DNA from: Chitinophaga pinensis
Lineage (GTDB): Bacteria; Bacteroidota; Bacteroidia; NS11-12g; UBA9320
Reading direction: 5' to 3'
Length of the DNA stretch: 11,463 nt
Assembly (NCBI GenBank): GCA_945890595.1
Contig: CAMDCQ010000067.1
Location: 1 to 11,463, forward strand
The notes under the pieces were generated by a model. It saw nothing but the letters and a program-made list of their open reading frames with translations, was not told the origin of the DNA and made no database searches. Positions 1-6,489 of this stretch are shown here, one piece after another (position 1 is the stretch's first letter; each line of letters begins with the position of its first letter). The position numbers were made by a program, and so were the translations under genes.

Positions 1-1
1 T

Positions 2-697
2 AGCTATGAAGAAGATAAAGATGTTTTGCACGATATTTCGTTTAACGCAAATGCAGGAAGTGTAACCGCACTTGTAGGGTCAAGCGGCAGTGGCAAATCT
101 ACTATTGCGGGACTAGCAGCCACCTTCTTAAATCCTGTAAGTGGTCACGTAACGTTAGATGGACAAGATTTAGCTCACGTTAATTTAAGCAGTTACAGAA
201 GGAACCTAGGAGTGGTCCTTCAAGATGATTTTTTATATGAAGGTACGATTAGAGAAAATATACTTTTCCCAAGACCAGATGCGACAGAAGAACAGCTTTT
301 AGCTGCGGTAAAAGGAGCTTATGTAGACGAGTTTACTGATAGATTTGATAATGGATTAGATACGGTAATAGGAGAGAGGGGTGTAAAATTAAGTGGCGGT
401 CAGCGCCAGCGTATTTCTATTGCACGCGCGTTACTTGCCGATCCTAAAATCATTATTCTGGATGAGGCAACTTCAAACCTAGATACGCAAAGTGAAAGCT
501 ATATTCAGAAGAGTTTAAATATCTTAATGAAGGATAGAACTACGTTTGTAATAGCCCACAGGCTAAGCACGATTCAGCAAGCGGACCAAATCTTAGTTAT
601 CGAAAATGGACATATTGCAGAACGCGGGAAGCACCAAGAATTACTGGATAAGAAAGGCAGATACTACGAATTGTATACCTACCAAAGTAGAATATAA
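2..697 (+). CDS. ABC exporter, C-terminal ATPase domain (5' end outside window)
   Basis: This is the nucleotide-binding half of an ABC exporter of the MsbA/multidrug type, which uses ATP to drive substrate out across the inner membrane. The frame is already open at nt 2 and reads SYEEDKDVL before HDISF, so the TTG at nt 26 is internal and the gene starts upstream of the window. The Tyr at nt 5-7 is probably the A-loop residue. All ATPase motifs are present: Walker A GSSGSGKST (nt 77-103), the Q-loop Gln in VVLQDD, signature LSGGQ (nt 389-403), Walker B IIILDEA (nt 449-469), D-loop SNLD and the switch His in IAHRL. The motif set and the ending are typical of exporters with a fused membrane domain, which would lie to the left. 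The substrate cannot be told from this part. The gene faces the RND operon tail to tail and ends at TAA 695-697. The family is certain; the complete architecture is inferred. Confidence 0.95.
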   Translation, partial: SYEEDKDVLHDISFNANAGSVTALVGSSGSGKSTIAGLAATFLNPVSGHVTLDGQDLAHVNLSSYRRNLGVVLQDDFLYEGTIRENILFPRPDATEEQLLAAVKGAYVDEFTDRFDNGLDTVIGERGVKLSGGQRQRISIARALLADPKIIILDEATSNLDTQSESYIQKSLNILMKDRTTFVIAHRLSTIQQADQILVIENGHIAERGKHQELLDKKGRYYELYTYQSRI

Positions 698-704
698 TTA
701 GGTA

Positions 705-739
705 ATCATTCGTAGACTTAGGAGCAGTCTACGAATGAT
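705..739. terminator. Perfect 14-bp inverted repeat between convergent genes, probable bidirectional terminator
   Basis: The arms ATCATTCGTAGACT (705-718) and AGTCTACGAATGAT (726-739) are exact reverse complements around a 7-nt loop. They lie in the 61-bp gap between the stop of the ABC gene (697) and the stop of the tolC-like gene (759), where a shared terminator is expected. It is not a textbook intrinsic terminator. On the plus strand the only T-run (TTTT, 748-751) starts 8 nt after the stem, and on the minus strand no T-run follows. It could instead be an mRNA 3'-end stabilising hairpin. Confidence 0.6.
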
Positions 740-758
740 GTTAATACTTTTAACCGAC

Positions 759-2066
759 TTAATTGGTTAATAAACCACCGGCAAGTCTAGCGGTTGTGTA
801 GTACACTTTTACTAGATTTATTTTAGCTTGATTTAAGTTGTTTTGAGCCAATAATATATTGAGCTGTGCAATACGCAAATCGTTAAAGGTAATAGTGCCA
901 TTGCTATAGCTCAATTGAGCGCGCTCTAAAGCTGTTTTTGCCAGTTCCATATTCTGCGCTTGAGCGGTTATGGTTTGAGACATCAATTCGAGATCTAATT
1001 CCGCACTTCTAAGCTGATTTTGAATGGATAGCTTTGCTTTTTTAAGCTCTGTCTCTTTATTGGCTTGGTTTAGTTCTGCATTTTTTAAGGCAGTGGTCAA
1101 CTGGAAACCGTTAAAAATGGGCATAGTAACAGTTAATCCGCTGCTAAATCCAAGGGTTTTTTGTGATAAGACAACACCCGCACCATTTTGGGCATTATTG
1201 TAGCCGTAATTGCCGGTCATACTCACCGTGGGAAGTCTACGTGATTCGGTGATGGCTGTTTGGTGCATAGCTAACTCCTCGGCTACTTGAGCTAACAATA
1301 AAGTTGCATTGTTTTGTAATGCTTGCTCGCGCAATACAGTCATAGATTGCTGAGCTGGAACCGGAATAAGTTCAGCTACTTCAATAGCCGTATAAGGATC
1401 TCTTCCCATTAAGGTATTTAGCGAGGCAAGTTGTTTTTGGATAGCAGTTTGGAGAGACAGAATAGAAAGACTATCGTTGTTTAAATCTACTTGAGCACTA
1501 AGGACGTCGAGTTTGTTTCTACTGCCATTTTCATTGCCAATAGTTACGCGTTTTAGTCGATCTTGGGATATTTTAATATTGTCTAAAGCGGCATCTAGAT
1601 TTAGATTAGCTTGCTGAATATCAAGGTAACGGGTCACGATATCCAAAACCAAATTTTCTGAAATTATCTTAGATTGCAGTGATGTAAGTTGCTGTGTATT
1701 CATCAAGCTTTGATAGGTATGAACCCTTCCAAAACCATTAAATACAAGGTAGTTAAATCCTACTCCGACATTATACGCAGTATTTTCAACGCCATCTCTT
1801 TCTATATCCTCAACGACACCGCCAAAGGTTAAATTGGTGTTGTTTCTACTGTAATTTAAACCGCTGTTTAGATTGACATTGGGCAGGTATCCTGCTTGTG
1901 CTTTCGTAGCGTTATTGTTCGCTGACGAAACATTATTGGTGGCAATTGCCACGTCGTAATTGCTCTGCAAAGCCAATGCAATGATTTGCTCTAGCGACAA
2001 AGCGCTTTGGCTGAAACCTGAATAAGTCGCACAAAGCAGTGCCAATAGTGTACTAATTTTCTTCAT
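759..2066 (-). CDS. TolC-family outer-membrane efflux channel protein
   Basis: This is the outer-membrane factor of a tripartite efflux pump, a trimeric beta-barrel with a long periplasmic helical tunnel that gives the pump its exit. The 435-aa length is normal for the family. Residues 1-20 form a signal peptide (MKK, hydrophobic stretch, ending GFSQ), followed by SLEQIIALALQSN, the usual first helix of OEP proteins. The two structural repeats are visible as paired motifs: LPNVNL (61-66) with YLVFNGFGR (106-114), and LPTVSM (278-283) with MPIFNGFQ (315-322), each followed by long Gln/Asn/Leu-rich helices. It is the last gene of the operon. Its ATG lies inside the 3' end of the RND gene (14-bp overlap), which suggests translational coupling. 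No separate promoter is apparent. The family is certain; the exported substrates are unknown. Confidence 0.95.
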   Translation of the reverse strand: MKKISTLLALLCATYSGFSQSALSLEQIIALALQSNYDVAIATNNVSSANNNATKAQAGYLPNVNLNSGLNYSRNNTNLTFGGVVEDIERDGVENTAYNVGVGFNYLVFNGFGRVHTYQSLMNTQQLTSLQSKIISENLVLDIVTRYLDIQQANLNLDAALDNIKISQDRLKRVTIGNENGSRNKLDVLSAQVDLNNDSLSILSLQTAIQKQLASLNTLMGRDPYTAIEVAELIPVPAQQSMTVLREQALQNNATLLLAQVAEELAMHQTAITESRRLPTVSMTGNYGYNNAQNGAGVVLSQKTLGFSSGLTVTMPIFNGFQLTTALKNAELNQANKETELKKAKLSIQNQLRSAELDLELMSQTITAQAQNMELAKTALERAQLSYSNGTITFNDLRIAQLNILLAQNNLNQAKINLVKVYYTTARLAGGLLTN

Positions 2067-5000
2067 TGTATTTTTCTGCTTCTAATTCTTTAATAGCGGG
2101 TTCTACCGATTCTGCAGATGGCATTATACCTCCATCCCAAGCCCAACCAAACGCACGTTTCGTGTTATTCCATGCGGATAAAAATACAGGCAATAAAATA
2201 AGGGTGAGTAAGGTAGCAACACCTAAACCGTAAGCCACGGCTATAGCCATAGGAATGAGGAATTGCGCTTGAAAACTTTTTTCTAGAATGAGTGGTGCAA
2301 GTCCTGCAATAGTGGTCATACTGGTTAAGAAAATAGCTCTAAAACGAACATAGCCAGCTTCGTATATGGCTTCATCGAATGACATGCCTTCTTTGAGAAA
2401 ACCGTTCATTTTTTCTACGAGAACCAAACTGTCGTTTACGATAATACCTATCAATGCAACGACACCCAAGAAACTCAGAATACTTAATTGTTGGCCGTGA
2501 ATATAATGTCCCCATACCACACCTATTATACTAAAAGGTACTAGTAATAGTAGAATTATAATAGCTTGACTAAGCGATCTAAAGGTGAGGGTAATGATGA
2601 TGATGATACAAAAAAGAACAAATGGCAAAGCAAATTTGGCAGATTTTTGTGTTTTTTCAGCTTCTCTATTTTGTCCTTCGTACAACGGAGAAACTCCTTG
2701 GTGTTTTGCTAATATACCTGGAATAATATCTTGCTTGATTTGCTCGATCATTTCAGGAGCAGAAATATCCTTGCTGCTCAGTTCACACTCTATTGTTACT
2801 TGTTTTTGCCCATCCAAGTGGCTAATCCCAGACACCCCGCGTACGGTGGTGAAGGTAGCCAATTTTCTAAGTGGCACCTCTTTTCCATCGGCCAAACGAA
2901 TTCTGGTATCTTCCAAATCATATAACGAAGATCGTTGCTCGTCATTAAATCTAACCCAAACCTTAACTTCATCTTTGCCACGTTGCAATCTTTGTGCTTC
3001 ATACCCGAAGTAGCCTTGACGCACTTGGTTCAGAATTTGTGCTTCATTGAAACCAAGAATATAGGCCTCGTCTGTAAGTTTAAGATTTATTTCGCGATTG
3101 CCTTCTTGTACACTTTCAACTACGTCTTCCAGTTGGGGTAATTCTTTCAAAGCTGCTTTTAGTTCATCTTTGGCCTCATCTAGTTCCTGTTGATTTTCAC
3201 CCAAGAATGTAACGGATACGGGTTTACCAAAGGCACTTGCATTACCGTAAGTCAACTTATCTGCATCATCCATAGCACCTACTTCTTTTCTGAAACGATC
3301 GGCTAGAGCCATGCTGCTAGTAGTGCGTTGTTCGCTACCTACTAAAATTGCGTTTATACTACCTTCATGTGAGCCAGGGCCAACCTTGCGCTCAATGTTG
3401 GCTACTATACTTGTATTGTTTCCGGTTTCTTTTTTAATAGCTTCATTCACTCTCCAAATTGCAGCTTCAATTTTTTCAAGTCTCTCATTGGTTATTACCT
3501 CGCGAGTACCAGCTGGCATGCTTAAGTTTATGGGTACGTCATTACGCTCTATAACAGGAAAAAAAGTGAATTTAATAAGGCCACCTTTAATACCACCTAT
3601 GGTGATAATGGCTAAAGACACGGCAAAAAGAAAGGCGAATATTTTATAATTCAGCGCAAAACGAAGTACGGGTGCATAAAGCTTATCTCGCAACACATAC
3701 ATCATTTTGTCTGTGAGTAACTCCATTTTATTTTTTTGCTGACCGTTCTTTAGTGCTTTACTGTGTGCTAAATGGGAAGGCAGTAGTACAAGTGCTTCAA
3801 TAAGTGATATAAATAAAGTAGCTATAACAACAAAAGCAAGCTCGCTAAAGAAATCACCTGCACGCCCATCTACCATAAAGAAGAAGCTAAATGCAACCAT
3901 AGTGGTAAGGACTGCGCTCACTACAGATGGAACTACTTCCATTGTACCGTCTACTGCCGCCTGGATAGGATTTTTACCGCGTTCAAAATGACTGTATACG
4001 TTTTCACTTATAACTATACCATCATCTACTAAGATTCCAATGACCACAATCATTCCAAAAAGTGAGATTACATTTATAGTAACCCCCGCGTAAAGGGCAA
4101 TAATAAACATACCTAGAAATGAAACCGGTATGCCAACGGCTACCCAAAACGCAATTCTAATATTCAAGAAAAGAGAGAGCAAGAGCAGAACTAGCAGCAT
4201 ACCCAAAACGCCATTTTCTATCAATAAATCTTTCCGTTCTTGTAAGGTTTCGGATTGGTCTTTAATAAGTGTGGCAGTTAGTTTTGGATTTACTTCTGCA
4301 AATTTTTTAAAGTAGGTTCTAACGTATTCGGCATTTTTGAGCAAGTCTTCTTTGTCTGTGCTGCTCACCAATACTTCAATACCGGGGTTCCCGTTAACAT
4401 AAATCCGATTCGGGTCGTCTGCCCATTTATCGGCCACTTTTGCTACATCTTTTAGCCTTACTATAGCACCATTAGGTGTAGTTTTTATGACCAAATTTTC
4501 AAGCTGAGCGGCATAATACTCTTTGTTTCTGCTTCGAATTAAAAGCTCTTCATTCTTTGTTTTTATAGAACCTCCAGTTATGTCAAGATTTGCTCCTCGT
4601 ATGAGTGAACCTGCTTCCTCTATGGTTATTTTGTATTTGCGAAGCGCGTCATCATCCAGAGCAACTTCTATTTCTTCGTTGGGAAATCCAGCCAATTCTA
4701 CTTTTGAGATTCCGTCATAAGAAAGCAAGTCTTTTTCTATGCGTTGTCCATATTGCTTCAGCGCTTTAAGTGAAATATTTTCACCAGTAACCGAATAATT
4801 TATGGTAAAATTGATATTTTCTCGGAGCGCAACTATGGGCTTTTCAAGCCCCCCAGGGAAACTATTAATGGCATTTACAGCATTTTTTACATCTTCCAAG
4901 GCAACTTTAGAATCGTAGCCTTTTTCTACTTCAATAATTACAGCAGCAGCGTTTTCGTTACTAGTTGAGGTAATACGCTCAATACCCGTTATGCCTTCAA

Positions 5001-5214
5001 GTTTTTCCTCTATTCGTGCTACTACGCCTTCTTCTATTTCATTGGGCGCAGCACCGGGATAAATTAATTGTATGTTGATTATTCTGTTTTCGACAAGGGG
5101 AAAAAAACTTGCCGTCATATTGGAATATGCCAAATATCCAAATATAACCACAATAGCCATTATGGTATTGGTGGATACAGGATACTTTATAAAATATGTT
5201 ATAATTTTTTTCAT
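2053..5214 (-). CDS. RND-family efflux pump, AcrB-like inner-membrane permease
   Basis: This is a proton-driven inner-membrane transporter of the resistance-nodulation-division superfamily, the engine of the tripartite pump. The 1053-aa length and two-fold layout match AcrB: TM1 near residues 9-30, a periplasmic porter region to about 330, TM2-TM6 at about 335-481, TM7 near 525-545, a second porter region to about 857, TM8-TM12 at about 860-1013, and a soluble tail of about 40 residues. The TM4 proton-relay pair is present in GILVDDGIV (Asp397, Asp398). In TM10 the residue matching AcrB Lys940 is Asn927 (GIIVNDSLVLVE), while the TM11 equivalents of Arg971 and Thr978 remain (Arg957, Thr964). 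The Asp-Asp pair and sequence favour the drug/hydrophobe (HAE) class over the metal (CusA) class, although substrates cannot be assigned. It starts 2 bp after the adaptor stop and ends with TAG inside the tolC-like gene. Confidence 0.96.
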   Translation of the reverse strand: MKKIITYFIKYPVSTNTIMAIVVIFGYLAYSNMTASFFPLVENRIINIQLIYPGAAPNEIEEGVVARIEEKLEGITGIERITSTSNENAAAVIIEVEKGYDSKVALEDVKNAVNAINSFPGGLEKPIVALRENINFTINYSVTGENISLKALKQYGQRIEKDLLSYDGISKVELAGFPNEEIEVALDDDALRKYKITIEEAGSLIRGANLDITGGSIKTKNEELLIRSRNKEYYAAQLENLVIKTTPNGAIVRLKDVAKVADKWADDPNRIYVNGNPGIEVLVSSTDKEDLLKNAEYVRTYFKKFAEVNPKLTATLIKDQSETLQERKDLLIENGVLGMLLVLLLLSLFLNIRIAFWVAVGIPVSFLGMFIIALYAGVTINVISLFGMIVVIGILVDDGIVISENVYSHFERGKNPIQAAVDGTMEVVPSVVSAVLTTMVAFSFFFMVDGRAGDFFSELAFVVIATLFISLIEALVLLPSHLAHSKALKNGQQKNKMELLTDKMMYVLRDKLYAPVLRFALNYKIFAFLFAVSLAIITIGGIKGGLIKFTFFPVIERNDVPINLSMPAGTREVITNERLEKIEAAIWRVNEAIKKETGNNTSIVANIERKVGPGSHEGSINAILVGSEQRTTSSMALADRFRKEVGAMDDADKLTYGNASAFGKPVSVTFLGENQQELDEAKDELKAALKELPQLEDVVESVQEGNREINLKLTDEAYILGFNEAQILNQVRQGYFGYEAQRLQRGKDEVKVWVRFNDEQRSSLYDLEDTRIRLADGKEVPLRKLATFTTVRGVSGISHLDGQKQVTIECELSSKDISAPEMIEQIKQDIIPGILAKHQGVSPLYEGQNREAEKTQKSAKFALPFVLFCIIIIITLTFRSLSQAIIILLLLVPFSIIGVVWGHYIHGQQLSILSFLGVVALIGIIVNDSLVLVEKMNGFLKEGMSFDEAIYEAGYVRFRAIFLTSMTTIAGLAPLILEKSFQAQFLIPMAIAVAYGLGVATLLTLILLPVFLSAWNNTKRAFGWAWDGGIMPSAESVEPAIKELEAEKYNEEN

Positions 5215-5216
5215 TC

Positions 5217-6344
5217 CTATTGAACAGACGGTTCTATTTTCAGACCTTCAAAAGCGCCACTAATTGCTTTGTTTGGAATTAACATCCCATTTTTAATTCC
5301 TTTTATAATGGCCTTTTCGTCTAAAAAACTAATTACTTCAATAGGAGTGAGTACCAAGGTAGAATCTGCACTGATGGTATATATTGCTTTGCCATCTTCC
5401 AGCATATTACGGTCAACCAAGAGTGCATTTTGTTCTGCACCTCCGTTTATTGTTGCCTTTAGGTACAGACCTTCGCGTAACTCAGCACCAGTTACTTTTA
5501 AGAAAATACTCACCATTTGTGTAGTAGGGTTTATGATACTATTGATTCTACTAACCGTTCCATTAAATTCTTTGTCGAGTTCTGTGGACTTAAGCTTCAC
5601 CGTACTGCCCACTTGTAAGTGTTTTAAATCATTGCGAGAAACAGGAGCTTCCAATTCATAGGTTCCCAATTGTACAAAAGTGCCTATTTTTTGACCAGCT
5701 CTTACCAGTGTTCCTGGATCTATAGTCGCTTCGCTCAATACACCGCTGTAAGGCGCTGCTATTTTGTGCTTTTTCAGTCTTATTTCCTGGCTTTGAATGT
5801 TATAATAGGCGGTGAGAATGTTACGGCCACTTATAAATTGTTTTAACTGTACATTATCCAATTTTGGTAAACTAGGAAGCACTTGACTTGGTTTGATGTT
5901 TTGTACAAACGTTTTCCAAGCGGCAGCATCAGCGGGGTAGTCAAGTGATATGTCTGCTAATGCTTGATTTACGATGGTCATAAAATTACTTCGTTGAGCC
6001 GTGAGTGCTGTGCGAAGTTCAGCGTCATCAATAGATGCGATTATTTGTCCAGCCGCAAATTGTTGCCCTTCTCTGAAATTGGAGGTGAGTAAAACTCCTG
6101 TTACCTCTGAGTATAGTTCTAGTCTGTTGGTAGCTTGTAACCTACCACTAACCGTTATGTTAAGCGGAATAGAACTGAGCACAGCAGGAGATGCGGCCAC
6201 TACTTTAGATCGAAATGAAATCTTAGGTTCGTTGGCTTCCTCCGATTTGCCGAGTTGCTTAGAAACGAAAATGCCAACTAAGACAACAGCAACGCCTAAG
6301 ATTAAAGACTTGCCTAGATTTTTATTAAAAAGGGGTTCACTCAT
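5217..6344 (-). CDS. RND efflux periplasmic adaptor (membrane fusion protein, HlyD/AcrA family)
   Basis: This is the periplasmic adaptor that links the RND pump to the TolC-like channel. At 375 aa it is a normal size. A single membrane anchor lies near residues 12-29 (LILGVAVVLVGIF), with no lipobox Cys, so it is probably anchored by this helix rather than by lipid. The lipoyl domain is split: first half around 65-110 (VTGVLLTSNFREGQ, AGQIIASIDD), second half around 193-225 (HKIAAPYSGVLSEATIDPGTLVRAGQ). The hairpin between them (about 106-193) is not a heptad coiled coil but a Pro- and aromatic-containing segment. A beta-barrel domain follows, then a membrane-proximal domain. It is the first gene of the operon. 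The 145-bp gap back to lptD has no convincing terminator and only a weak promoter-like TAAATTCG on the minus strand (6364-6371) without a matching upstream element, so either independent transcription or read-through is possible. Confidence 0.95.
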   Translation of the reverse strand: MSEPLFNKNLGKSLILGVAVVLVGIFVSKQLGKSEEANEPKISFRSKVVAASPAVLSSIPLNITVSGRLQATNRLELYSEVTGVLLTSNFREGQQFAAGQIIASIDDAELRTALTAQRSNFMTIVNQALADISLDYPADAAAWKTFVQNIKPSQVLPSLPKLDNVQLKQFISGRNILTAYYNIQSQEIRLKKHKIAAPYSGVLSEATIDPGTLVRAGQKIGTFVQLGTYELEAPVSRNDLKHLQVGSTVKLKSTELDKEFNGTVSRINSIINPTTQMVSIFLKVTGAELREGLYLKATINGGAEQNALLVDRNMLEDGKAIYTISADSTLVLTPIEVISFLDEKAIIKGIKNGMLIPNKAISGAFEGLKIEPSVQ

Positions 6345-6489
6345 TGGTGTGTTATTTACGATGCGAATTTAGTTTTTTGAGAATACCATTTATAGAAGTA
6401 TAGTACTTGTTTTTTATGGGGTTTTATGCCGTTAATACTAGCCTTTGTTGGGCAAGAAGTCAAATGTTTTAGGTGTAGAATTTTTTGCA

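Noticed and set aside
26..28. TTG at nt 26 as the start of the ABC gene
   Set aside because: The frame is open to the left edge and encodes the A-loop region expected just before this point, so the codon is an internal Leu.
2585..3649. Several plus-strand ORFs of 60-142 codons opposite the RND gene
   Set aside because: They are antisense to a well-conserved pump gene, encode Ser/Cys/Leu-rich sequence with no recognisable domain, and have no visible promoter.
5269..6372. Plus-strand ORFs of 123-130 codons opposite the adaptor gene
   Set aside because: They are shadows of the adaptor gene, whose membrane anchor and lipoyl motifs clearly mark the minus strand as coding.
6394..6410. Short inverted repeat AAGTA/TACTT in the lptD-adaptor gap as a terminator or operator
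   Set aside because: The arms are only 5 bp, with a 3-nt centre and no T-run. This is expected by chance in AT-rich DNA.
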